This document shows, one piece after another, positions 1-9,015 of a stretch of 24,644 nt of DNA. Source of the DNA: Catenaria anguillulae PL171 (taxonomy: Eukaryota; Blastocladiomycota; Blastocladiomycetes; Blastocladiales; Catenariaceae); assembly GCA_002102555.1 (NCBI GenBank), contig MCFL01000334.1, forward strand, positions 1 to 24,644, in the 5' to 3' direction. The position numbers were made by a program, and so were the translations under genes. The number at the start of each line of letters is the position of its first letter. Positions within the stretch are counted from its first letter, which is position 1. The notes below the pieces were generated by a model. That model did not search any database. It saw only the letters and a program-made list of their open reading frames with translations, and was not told where the DNA came from.

Positions 1-625
1 CAGCAAATCAGATGTTGCCCGAGCCAGAAGTGGCCACCATTACGGGCCCTTGTTGCCAAGTACGGCGCCGCCCGTGTCATTCCTGTGCACCTCGGGCTTT
101 GGGCCGATGAGACGTCCGGCACACTTTCCAAGCGATCGTCGCATTTCGAGACATGGTAATTCCACCTCGCCAACATTCCCGCTCACCTTAACCAACATCC
201 TTGACATTGCCAATGTCATCATTGCCGACTTCATGCGCGAACTCGAGGTCTGTATACCATGCTTGCACCCGGATGGCAACGTTGTCATTCTGGTCGGGAC
301 GGCGTGCTGCTTCATGGGCAACGGCCCAAAGCATTCATTGCTTTGCAACCACGCTGGTGTCCGTTCGTTGTGGTTCTGCCGCATGTGCGAGCATGAGCGG
401 TCGTCGGACACATTGGTGGATCATGTTCCTTTGGATTCGGCGGGTCGACCACTTTTGCGCAGTGCAAAGAAGACGGTGGAGACGATTGAGGCCATGTTGA
501 ACCAGAGCTTGACAGACGAGCAAGTGACCGAACTCGCAAAAGGCACCAAGGCACACCCCAACGCCATCCTGACGCTCGAGCATATGGACATTCACCGTCA
601 TTCTGTGACTGATGCCTTGCACTGA
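1..625 (+). pseudogene. Plavaka-like transposase, N-terminal/central fragment
   Basis: Frame 1 from base 1 carries a segment reading VHLGLWADETSG and then SKRSSHFETW, which ends at TAA 157-159. From about 187 the similarity continues in frame 2 to a TGA at 623-625, with a helix-rich stretch, FCRMCEHE, and MDIHRHSVTDALH just before the stop. The family's catalytic core begins in this region. At least one frame change and one stop separate the halves, so this is not a working gene, unless a small intron lies near 157-185, which I could not define. The true start codon is upstream of the window. Confidence 0.6.
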
Positions 626-691
626 GGCCCACTTGCGGGATCAAGCTTGTATTGTCGTGTTTGCTCAATGGACTCAAGGCAGATCTAGTTA

Positions 692-1234
692 TTGGTCAAG
701 ACGCTATTTGCATTTCTCAATTCTATCGACCGTCATCGTTCCAGCTCTATCTTGACGGGCAACACCATCATTCGTCATTCTGGCTCTATGGTTGGTTCTG
801 ACCTCAAGTACGTCGGGCAAGTCCTCCCATACCTTGCTCGCTTCCTCGCATCCCGACGGTCTTGGGAGCTCGTTGCTTTGTGCGCCTCGCACTCATCGGT
901 TACAAAGTTGCCTTACCAGTCAACGGTTCACGATCAAGCAGGGTATTCGGGTAAGCTCAAGGTCGCTTCCGGTCAAGTGCTGCGCCTGTTTTGCAATGTC
1001 CCAGACTTCAAGAAGATTGGCCGCCACAAATTCAAAGCTCATCAACATGTCCACGTCGACGAGCATCTGGACGAGTTTGTGCACTACTTGCCGTACCAGT
1101 GTGAGGCTGTTGAGGGGACCAACGGTGATGTTCGCGAGCAAGCCGTGTACTCCAAGTTGTTGGAGTCGTGTCTGATGAGCCGTTGGAAAACGGGTCACGT
1201 GTGTTCAAGTGAGGAATCAGCATTGAATGAGTGA
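692..1234 (+). pseudogene. Plavaka-like transposase, central fragment
   Basis: An open frame of about 180 codons in the same frame as the preceding fragment. It contains SMVGSDLKYVGQVLPYL, which matches the family's conserved 'GS.vG.dfK...QV.pf' block. It also contains GRHKFKAHQHVHVDEHLDEF and EAVEGTNGDVREQAVYSK, which sit where Plavaka proteins have the 'PKFHLLTHL' and 'FE..N...R...YSN' blocks. The frame ends at TGA 1232-1234. The next recognisable block resumes at about 1390, so 1235-1389 is either an intron of the element or decayed sequence. Confidence 0.6.
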
Positions 1235-1389
1235 GTTGTGTGTCTCTGTATTGATCACGGATCATCCAGGCCCAGTGGAGCTAAGGAATAGGCTCCTCAG
1301 ATAATACTGGGTCGTCTAGTATATACTACCCGTGCTTAATGACCTCATAGTCTTCATCCATGTAAGCACCCCAACACAAGTGGCAGGCG

Positions 1390-2355
1390 GTGTTGCGCGA
1401 CTTGGCCTTGAGCTTCGCCTGGCTCGTCGGATTCTTGCTTGTCGTTTCAGGCGGTAGGTGGCGGGACAAGCATGGCCAGGCTCACAAAGCTGGCCCAGGG
1501 TTGATTCGTTTGTTTGAGTCCAAGGCTGTTCGTGACATGCTCTACTTTGCCCCGCCGACTGGCAAGAAGTCTGGCCGTTACAATCCGGGTGACGGTTACC
1601 TTGAAATCGCAAGCAAAGAATCGCCCATGACTACCCCAACAAGTGCATCTGCCGAAGGAGCCACTCCCGCATATGCCGCACATCCCGCACATCCCGCACA
1701 TCCCGCACATCCCGCACATCCCGCACGTCCCGCACGGAATGCCTCGCTGATTGTCAACGATCACGTTATTCCTATTGTCGCTCTGCCGCTCGCTGATTTG
1801 TGGATGTCGTTCTCGCCACATCTTGCCATAAAAAGCAAGAGCCAGTTTCAAGCGCTCGCTTGTCGCTCGTATCGGCGCGGCGTGGATCGTGGTGGTGACA
1901 CATTCGACATCAACTGGTCGGTGGTGTTCCAGACTGCTGACGACGACCTCCACACTCTGTCTCGTGGCCGCGTCCTAATGTAGCTTCAGTTCAATGGACG
2001 GCAGCTTGCGGCGCGCACCATCGCGCCTACTGACACGCTGGCTCTTGTACAAGTGTATTCCGCTCGTGACGAGCGCGACATTTTTGGAGGAACATTGTTG
2101 GATCTGACCAATAAGGTGCTCCTTGTTCCAGTGCGTTGGATTACCCGGTCGTTTTCTGTCATGCATCAATGTCACGAGGATTGCAAACTTCGGGACGATG
2201 CGATTGTTGAGGATCCACGGGAACGAGTGTCCGTCTCTTCGCAGCGCATGATGATTCACTCAAGCTCAAACTTGTTTGCCATCAACCCGTTTCGGTTTAT
2301 TGAGAGCGTGGAGCCAAAGTTGGATGGCTTGATGAACGATATCATGATTGATTGA
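1390..2355 (+). pseudogene. Plavaka-like transposase, C-terminal fragment
   Basis: One reading frame runs from about 1390 to TGA 2353-2355, interrupted by a single in-frame TAG at 1981-1983. It starts with RDLALSFAW...VSGGRWRDKHGQ, matching the family's 'SRDIA.SFA...LVSGG.W' block. The region also holds an Ala-His-Pro repeat encoded at 1681-1734. The end has VPVRWITRSFSVMHQCHEDC, an ERVSVSSQRM stretch and SNLFAINPFRF, the shape of the family's C-terminal cysteine region. One stop in about 320 codons suggests the decay here is mild. Confidence 0.6.
1681..1734 (+). repeat. 9-bp minisatellite coding for Ala-His-Pro
   Basis: Five exact copies of CATCCCGCA (1681-1725) are followed by one variant CGTCCCGCA (1726-1734), with a half-matching unit just upstream (TATGCCGCA, 1672-1680). 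The unit is a multiple of three, so it adds AHP tripeptides to the transposase C-terminal fragment without shifting frame. Confidence 0.95.
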
Positions 2356-2853
2356 GTTTGTCTGTGTCGATTCCAATACATTTATTGTCGCCGTTCACAT
2401 GTCGTCAATCAGTCTGCCTGTCCTCGTTGAGGCTGTGACTTGGCCATTCTGCCGCACACACCACTGCACGCTTTTTCACCCACGCAGTTGGATGGGGAAA
2501 ACACAATGTGTACTTCTTTCGGAAAGGAAATGTTCATTTGATTTGACTGGGAAATGTGCTGGTAAGTAACGACACAAACGGAATGAAAACTAGACAGGAT
2601 CAACTCACATTCACACCTCGAGACAAGGGGAAGAAAAAAAAAAAAAAAAAAAAAACGAGGCAAGTACAGAAAACAGGTACAAGAACGGAAACAAACGGAA
2701 ACAAAAGAGAAAGGCACGAGTTGGCAGAAGTACAAGAAAGCAGATGAGCAAGAAAAACACTGCAGGGGAGAGGAACAGGCACATTGACGCGGTTCATGAC
2801 CACAGAAAGCACAAGCATGCGAGCACAATTGAGGGGACAGCAAGTCACAATGC
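2356..2853. other. Non-coding gap with poly(A) tract
   Basis: No convincing coding sequence. The long minus-strand open frame crossing this region (to 2409) is a shadow of the 2854-3411 frame continued through low-complexity poly(T)-encoded phenylalanine. The interval presumably contains the right end of the Plavaka-like element and the far end of the minus-strand element, but I could not identify terminal repeats. Confidence 0.5.
2634..2655 (+). repeat. Uninterrupted A22 homopolymer
   Basis: A run of 22 adenines on the plus strand, preceded by GGGGAAG and followed by CGAGG. It lies between two decayed mobile elements. It may be a simple homopolymer or a retroposed 3' end; no SINE or LINE body was recognised upstream of it. 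Confidence 0.95.
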
Positions 2854-3447
2854 TCACGAATCGTCGTCTTCCTGGTGCTGCTCATCGTCGTCCTCAACGT
2901 CGTCTTGCGTGCGCTGGCGCTTGCGGCGACGGCCCGCCGATGCCCGCTGGACCCTGAGCCGGGTCTGACCTGTCGCCGCCCCGCCTGCAGCGCCTGCAGC
3001 ACCTGCGGTGCCGGCCGCGCGTTGGGCGGTAAGACCCGGACCGCGGTTTCCCGCCGCACCTGCAGCAACGAATGGATTGACCGGAATGTTGCCATCCGGG
3101 TCAGCAAACGTCCTGATGGTGAGAAGCGGTTCCATGAGCGCCTCAGCCGTGAAGGCAAACTCGGTACGCTCGTACTTGGCGACGGCGATCGGAACAGCGG
3201 CCAAGTCGACAACACGACCAGGCACGGCAATACCAGCAGCGACATGGGTGTCTTTGACACGAATGAGATCATCGAACTTCGCTTTAATTGTCGCACGAAA
3301 CTCGTCCCAACGCAAGAGGCGATCATGCACGGCGCGGGTCCACTCTTCTTTATCCATCTCGCCAAGCACTTCCTCCGGCGGATTGACCATGAAAGCATGG
3401 ACCGACGTCATGCGCGTCCAAATCGTGGCCGACGTGGCAAGCTTGTA
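2854..3447 (-). pseudogene. Open frame downstream of the recombinase fossil, likely its C-terminal companion
   Basis: A minus-strand frame with first ATG at 3411, ending at 2854, encodes about 185 residues. It begins MTSVHAFMVNPPEEVLGEMD, has a mixed helical/strand middle, then an Ala/Gly-rich stretch. It ends with a basic GRRRKRQR cluster (a plausible nuclear signal) followed by an acidic DDVEDDDEQHQEDDD tail. I recognise no family. Its strand and its position immediately 3' of the recombinase pieces suggest it is the C-terminal part or a partner of the same element. A GCR1-type DNA-binding domain, usual at the end of Crypton proteins, was not seen. The frame alone is intact from its ATG to its stop, so a separate small gene cannot be excluded. 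Confidence 0.35.
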
Positions 3448-3560
3448 GAAGAAAGTTCATCACATACAGGCCTCCAACGCAGCGATGATCTGCACTGCAC
3501 GTGATGAACCATTTGGTCCTTTTCTGGACGAACGAAAAGAGTCTATTGCGGTCGATGCAA

Positions 3561-4356
3561 TCATGCCACTGGCCCCTGGTATACGACCTGCTTGACGGGA
3601 CGGAATGGCCAATAAATTAACCACGGATCCTTGTCCAGGCCCCACTGCCGCATGTCCTTAGCACCCTCGGCGCGAGCGTTCGTTGTGTAGGTTGCAAGAA
3701 CGAGGCTATCCTTGTGCGCTGTCATGCCACGCACATCAAGCGCGCTTGTGTTGCAGCGCAGTGCTCGGTGGATGGCGGTGCGCCGGAGCGAGTGGGCCGA
3801 GAAGCGTGGCGACTCTGCGAGTCGCCACTGGCGAGTTGAATGCCACCAAGCTTAGCGATGCGCTTGACGGCATTGGTCACAAACGATCGGTTCGGTCGAG
3901 AAGAGCCGTCATCGGCCGACGAAAACAAGTAGCCAGATGAGCGGCCGGTGACGTGGAAGTATGCAAGTAGGAGGGCAGGGAGATGGAACTCGATGTCGCC
4001 TTCAAACAATGCGTCATCTACGTTGCAGCTGCCATGTATGGTGAAAATGGCGGCGGGCGAGTTTTTCTGCGACGGAATCAGGACTCGGAGGTATGCAGGA
4101 AACTCTGGCGATTGTACAGTGCATTGCAAGAAAGTATGGCAACAGTGTGTTAACGAACTATTTGTGGGCGAAAGTGTGAGAAACGACGAAAAAGAATGAC
4201 AAACGCATGGTGTCACGGTGAGCAGGATCAGGCGCAGGATTGGTGGCAGTTGGCTGCACTGACTGCGGCAGTGGGGCGCTCGGAAAACTCGATATCTTGG
4301 ACAAGGATGTCACGTAAGCCAGCACCACGGGAGGAGGTTGCAATGCCGAGGAGCAC
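3561..4356 (-). mobile_element. Broken tyrosine-recombinase element (Crypton-like)
   Basis: Pieces of a tyrosine recombinase lie in order on the minus strand. Box I, with the first catalytic arginine, is at about 4285-4356 (GIATSSRGAGLRDILVQDI). A middle section at about 3850-4110 contains HLPALLLAYFHVTG and GYLFSS. Box II is at about 3660-3800 with HSLRR (H codon 3792-3794, R codon 3783-3785), a second histidine at 3714-3716 and the nucleophile tyrosine at 3687-3689 (LATYTTN). The nine-residue spacing from second histidine to tyrosine is typical of the family. The element is broken, with the pieces in different frames and several breaks. Cryptons are DNA transposons with this enzyme; DIRS-like elements share it, and no reverse transcriptase was seen here, which favours Crypton. 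Ends not found. Confidence 0.6.
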
Positions 4357-4832
4357 CTGCATGCACACAAATAAAAGGAAATGTGTCAGTGCATTCTGAT
4401 TGATTCGGTCCATGACAAAGGCAAAGAAAAGATTCAAACACACTTGACGATGGTGCCGTCGTTATTTACGTCGTTGGTGCATTGAACGTTTACAGAGACG
4501 GGCGGACTATGGCGGCACATGACCGCCGAGGTCCGCCAAAACAGCGCAGATGGCTGGAAAACGTAAATGCGAACGTATTGCTCAAAGTTGCAAAGCTGTA
4601 GAGTACAGAGGGTGACACTGCCTTATTGTTGGGATACTGTCGGAGCGGGCGTTCCGCCACCGTTCAGAGTTTCGATCACCGACAAATTGCGACGGCGGCG
4701 GGCGGCCGGCGGTACAAACGGAGGTGACATGGTATGCACGGTGGAGGCATGTGGAGGCTGGTTGCAGGTAAATACACATGTGCACTTTCCACATATATGT
4801 CAATGTGTCCAATATGGGTTGCTCAACAAGAA
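4357..4832. other. Gap between VPS11 stop and recombinase fossil
   Basis: No firm gene. It holds the VPS11 3' flank and a strong hairpin at 4501-4537. A possible minus-strand exon lies at 4470-4595 (see the finding on a candidate small gene at 4228-4730). The polypyrimidine-rich run ending GCATGCAG at about 4357-4380 on the minus strand looks like a splice acceptor just before recombinase box I. Confidence 0.4.
4501..4537. other. GC-rich imperfect palindrome / hairpin
   Basis: GGCGGAC (4501-4507) pairs with GTCCGCC (4531-4537). Inside it GGCGG (4511-4515) pairs with CCGCC (4523-4527), leaving a 7-base loop. The two stems are separated by symmetric 3x3 bases (TAT/GAG) that in RNA would allow two G-U pairs. 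The result is an almost continuous 15-bp stem. Role unknown. Confidence 0.85.
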
Positions 4833-7800
4833 TCAACGAATCTCCCTCCTTGAAAACCAATCCGCAACGACTGCAAACCCGTCCGCCGCCGTCTCTAACT
4901 GCCGCCCCAAATCCTCGCCCACCCTGGCCTCCATGGCCTTTTTCAACGCGCCGACCTTGCGATGCTCACGATAACACTTGGGACACTGCTGGGAATTGTT
5001 GTTCAAACACCCGACATGGAACGAATGCTTGCAAAAGAAGTGGACCGCGGGCAACCCCAACGTGCGCCCACACGCAAAGCACGCCGTCCCCTGAAACGTG
5101 ACTTGCTCGTGCTCGAGCATCCTGGCCTCGGCCTGCAACTTGTGCGTCTCTGCCCGATATGCACGCGCAAGGTCCTCGTTTTCGGCAATCACGGCACGGT
5201 CGCGTGTGACGCGGCGCGCAAACACGTCGCGGACGAGCGAAAAGCGCACGTTCGGGTACCGCGCGAGCTCGCGCAACATGGCCACGGGCGACATGACGGC
5301 GTGCGCGTCAATGTACTCGATGACGCGCGTCACTTGGTCAGTGTCCATTGGGTCCTGGCCTGCGGCGCGGCACAGCACTTGAGACCAGACCCTTTGGTCC
5401 TTGGGTGCGTGCTTGACGGCCGCACGCATCATTTCGTCGACACCTTCCAAGACGCTCACCATGCCCAACACGTCCCCACGCTGCTCGTACACATACGCCA
5501 TGACGCCGACCCATCCCCTGGCCTTTGCCGTAGCCAGCACCTGATCCACACACGCCCGGCACTCGTCCAACTGCACAACCCGGAGCGCCTCGTCGCCCGT
5601 CACGCACCTGTCCACGGCCGCATTCCACACGTCTGCAGGCGCCACCTTGCGCGCCTCCACACACTCTACCACAAGCCACAGCACAAACTCACTCGCGGGC
5701 CCGCCCAGCGGCGTGGCCGGAAACAAGCCGCACATTTCTTGGACCACCTCTGCATCCAGGGTGTTGTCGCGCACCGCATCGCCAATTACTTGCCTAGCAA
5801 CCTGTGCCACCAGCGCGGGCTCCTTGTCTGCCAGGTACTTTCCGACTTTGGCCACCACTGCGCGTCGCTCGCCACTGTGCTCCATGTGCATCAAGACCTC
5901 GGTCGCGCGAGCATACTCGCGCATCCGATACACGAGCACGTCCACGGCGACCCCGCTCTCCCCGGCACGCAACGCCACGTCAACTGCCACCGGACACATG
6001 TCGCCTTGCACCAAGCACGCGCTCGCCACGTGCACGTCAAAGGGGAGTTGGCCGCGCACCAGGGCTTGGATTCCGGGCAGGTCGCGCGCGCGGATCAAGG
6101 ACCGGAAAAGGAGTTCGGTGTGTTCGGCACTCGCAACGCCACGTGCGTGTAAGGATTGCAAGTAGGCAACGAGTAATGGGTGGGCTGCGTGGCCACGATG
6201 CGTGAGCAGGCGGATCACGCGCGACGCGGGCCAGGTGCCGATGGTCGCGAGGAGGTAAGGGAGCGCGGATTGTGGGTCCAAGGGGGCAGACGACGACGAC
6301 GACGACGACGACGACGATGTGGATAGAATGTAGGTGGCGTAGGCGCCGTGCAGGTCGGCGAGTGTCGGGCCGGTGAGCCGTAGGTCGTCGGCGAGGGCAA
6401 GGGCCGTTGGAAACAGCGGCGGGGTGCATGAGGTGAGCGCAGCAAGTTGCATGGTCGGCGGTTTGAGCTTGATGCGGGTGAGGTCGACGCCGCCGGCGGA
6501 TACGTCGGCGGATGTGGATGACGTCAGCAGCAAGAGATTGCCACCGGGGGCAGCCGTCAGGGCAAGCACGCGCGCATGTTTTGAGGCGTACGTCAATAGT
6601 TTGTGGTCAAGGTGAAGGATTGTGAGCGTGTCTTGGTGGAGGTCCGTGTCCGTGGACACGAGCGCAAGGTAAGAGGGAAGAGAGGGCGACAGCCAAGAGA
6701 GGTGAGTGATGGCGTGGTCGGAAGACGTGGGGGTTGGGTAGGTTTGATTGCGACCCGACTCGGCGCAAAAGACGGTGAGTCCCTATATCAAGCAAAACTT
6801 GTGTCAGTCATTGTAACATACAGGGTAGAGGGTGATCATTCATACGTTGTTTTGAACAACCAACACTTGACTGCCTGCAGTCCCCGGCTCGGCCGCACCC
6901 ACGCCACCCTCGTCCCTCTGTGCGGGAAACGGAATAGGCCCGAGCAGGGACCCGTTGGACTCGTCCAACGCCTCGAGTTGTTCACGTGAGTTGACAAACC
7001 ACACGCCTCGCTGCGTTGTGACAAAGTAATGCACGCCCGAGTGTGTCATGCCCGAAATCGGGTCGTCGGGCGTGGGTGAGGGCTCGCGAAGCACGAGCTG
7101 TTTGGCGGGCTTTTCGCGGACAATGTCGCCCTTGAACAGAATGAGCGCCAACGAGTCAAAACCAACGAGTAACGAAGGGACCGGGTGTGTGCCGAGGGCC
7201 ATGTGGGTGATTCTGCCCAGTGGGTGGCGGTGGGATTGCGCCGATTGTTGCCCACCACCAGTGGCAGTAACTCGGCCAAGCGAGAGCAAGGTGAGAGCCG
7301 AGGCGGTCGGGAGCGAGATGCGTAGGTCGCGGACAATGCGAAATGGGAGCGACTTGGGCGCAGAAGACGGTAAAGCAGCAGTCGAAGAGATGGTTGTGGG
7401 CGTGTACTGGATGACGCGAACGAGTGGAGTGCCGTCGCGATCTTGGGCAGCAATCAGTAGCGTCATGGCGTTTGAAGATACAGAAGCAGCCGCAGTAGCA
7501 GGGTCAGCGGCAGGTGCGGTGGCGGCCGCAGCCGCAGCGGCGGATGCAGCGGCCCGCGGATCCTTTGCAATGGCGACGGCGGTAATCAGCATGCCGACAT
7601 CGGCAGCGGGAAAGCTTTCGAGGACGATGGAGGGCGGCGCGTTGGCCGCAGGAACCGCCGATGGTCCTGCATTCCGTGGAGGCTGCGTCTTTGCATCATG
7701 GGCAGCACGTGGCCCGGGGACGGCAGCGACCGACAAGGAGGCGACGTGGATGTTGCCCGACCGGTCCGCCAAGACCACGAGGCCCTTGTCGACGTGGGGC

Positions 7801-8156
7801 GTGTTGGCAACGAGCTCGTGGTCCGCATCGAGGTCGGACACGAGGCGGGCCAGGTCGGCTGTCCCGGGTCCGGTGAAGGGCGTGTGGCATTGGTCAAAGA
7901 GCGACACGGGCCGCCAAGATGAAGACGGCGTCGAGGTGATTGTTGCGCTCGTGGCGGCATTGGCGGCATTTGCATTCGCATTAGCATTAGCAGAGGCGAC
8001 GGCAGCGGCGGCCGTGGAGGCAAACGTGGCGGATGCGGCCGAGAAGGAGAAGGACGTTGATGGCGATGGCGATGACATGATTGCTACATATGGATTACTC
8101 AATACTGTGATGTCGACGGTCATGGATTCTCTTGCCGTCCGAATGCGTGCGTGCAT
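4833..8156 (-). CDS. VPS11: Vps11/Pep5, HOPS and CORVET tethering-complex subunit
   Basis: Two exons, 8156-6846 and 6782-4833, are joined over a 63-bp phase-0 intron (GTATGA...TATAG). Together they give about 1086 residues, close to the usual 900-1100. The N-terminal half has WRPVSLFDQ and, before the intron, LFKGDIVREKP and HYFVTTQRGVWFVNS, matching the beta-propeller of Vps11. After the intron GLTVFCAESGR continues it. The second half is an alpha-solenoid (LLVAYLQSLHARGVASAEHT is characteristic) with a poly-Ser run, then YRAET...EA helix. A RING-H2 follows at about residues 1005-1040 (CFACG, CKHSFHVGC, CPKC), then a C-terminal ADWFSRREIR. Vps11 is the core scaffold for membrane tethering at the endosome and vacuole. 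The start is uncertain: 8156 is the outermost ATG in frame, while an ATG at 8078 (MSSPSPS) would give about 1060 residues; the extra part is low-complexity. Ala-rich inserts enlarge the propeller. Confidence 0.93.
6289..6315. repeat. (GAC)9 microsatellite inside VPS11
   Basis: Nine perfect GAC units on the plus strand, read as TCG serine codons on the minus strand within a poly-Ser loop of VPS11. A length-variable trinucleotide repeat, frame-neutral. Confidence 0.95.
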
Positions 8157-8359
8157 ATCGCCATCATCCGCCGCCACCGCTCGCCGACGACGCGACGTCC
8201 ATCGATCGGCGCCAGAGCCAGATCCACTAGCATGCGCATCATGACAACTTGAATGTGACGGTATTGGGTTTTGACTTGCGACTATGGATTAGAACCACTC
8301 TATGAATTGAATTGAACTCTACGACCCACTCAAGTGACTCACTCACTTTATCCATCATC
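8157..8359. promoter_or_regulatory. Shared upstream region of divergent VPS11 and Mpv17-family genes
   Basis: About 200 bp separate the outermost VPS11 ATG (minus strand) from the Mpv17-family ATG (plus strand). Any promoters of the two genes must overlap or lie back to back here. I see no clear TATA box in a useful position, only AT-rich stretches near 8275-8310 and repeated CACTCA/ACTCACTCACT just before the plus-strand start. Confidence 0.45.
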
Positions 8360-9015
8360 ATGATTTCGCTCTACAACCGCCTGCTCGCGCGGTACCCAAT
8401 CGGCACCCAGTGCGTTGCCACCTGTACGTCTCGAGCCCAGAGCCCCAGACATCAGACACGAGGCAGCAGCTCATCTCATTTCATCTCATCTCACTCTTTA
8501 CTGTCCCAATGACAGCCGCCCTCTTTGTCGCCGGCGACCTCATTGCCCAGCAAGCCGTCGAGTCCCGCGGCTGGCGCAACCACCAATGGTCTCGCACCGC
8601 GCGCCTCGCCGGCTTTGGCCTGCTTGTTGCTGGCCCAGCGCTTTCACACTGGTACCGATTTCTCGACCGCCGTGTCACCATCAAGCACCCGGTCCACAAC
8701 TTGTTTGCCCGCGTGGCGCTCGACCAGTTTGCGTTTTCGCCCATCTCGGTGGCCGTGTTTTTCACCTTCAATGGCGTGCTCGAGGGGCTCAGCAAGGACG
8801 AGATTGAGCGCAAGTTGCGCGCAAATTACACCACGGCCTTGGTCAACAACTGGAAGGTGTGGATTGGCGTCCAGCTTGCCAATTTCTGGTTTGTGCCACT
8901 GCAGCATCGTGTGTTGGTGGTACAATCCGTGGCCATCGGCTGGAATACGTACCTTTCTAACCTCAATGCCCGGGCGGTGCCGGCAGAAGTAGCCGAGGAG
9001 ACCAAAGTGGTTTGA
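8360..9015 (+). CDS. Mpv17/PMP22-family organellar membrane protein
   Basis: Two exons, 8360-8423 and 8516-9015, are joined over a 92-bp intron (GTACGT...GACAG, phase 1). They give a 187-residue protein, the normal size for the family. The join reads YPIGTQCVATSALFVAGDLIA, the typical 'P..TQ.vts..L...GD.iaQ' N-terminus. Further marks are HWYRFLDRR, DQFAFSPI and the C-terminal signature NNWKVWIGVQ, NFWFVPLQHR and WNTYLS. There are about four membrane segments. Family members sit in the mitochondrial inner membrane (Mpv17, yeast Sym1) or the peroxisome (PMP22/PXMP2) and are thought to form channels; which paralogue this is cannot be told from sequence alone. The intron is rich in TCATC/TCTCAT repeats. 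It is divergent from VPS11. Confidence 0.93.

Larger units (their letters stand above)
1..2355 (+). mobile_element. Decayed Plavaka/CACTA-like DNA transposon, transposase region, 5' end outside window
   Basis: Several blocks in the order expected for a fungal Plavaka-type transposase lie on the plus strand. They are a DETSG...SKR block near 100-135 (family hallmark DDTSGN.SKRW), an FCRMCEHE cysteine block near 365-400, MDIHRHSVTDALH near 585-622 (family pattern HRDTP.E.LH), SMVGSDLKYVGQVLPYL near 780-835, RDLALSFAW then VSGGRW near 1400-1465, and a C-terminal HQCHEDC block near 2165-2183. The blocks fall in more than one frame with stops between, so the copy is dead. No terminal inverted repeats or target duplications were recognised; the left end is beyond base 1 and the right end is probably shortly after 2355. 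Family assignment rests on remembered motif patterns, not on a search. Confidence 0.72.

Noticed and set aside
2409-3398. Long minus-strand open frame of 329 codons
   Set aside because: It is a shadow of the 2854-3411 frame continued through poly(T)-derived phenylalanines; no motif and biased composition.
4962-6152. Long plus-strand open frame of 396 codons
   Set aside because: Antisense shadow of VPS11; rich in His/Arg as expected from the opposite strand of GC-rich coding sequence.
7048-8244. Plus-strand open frame of 398 codons
   Set aside because: Antisense to the first VPS11 exon; no independent similarity.
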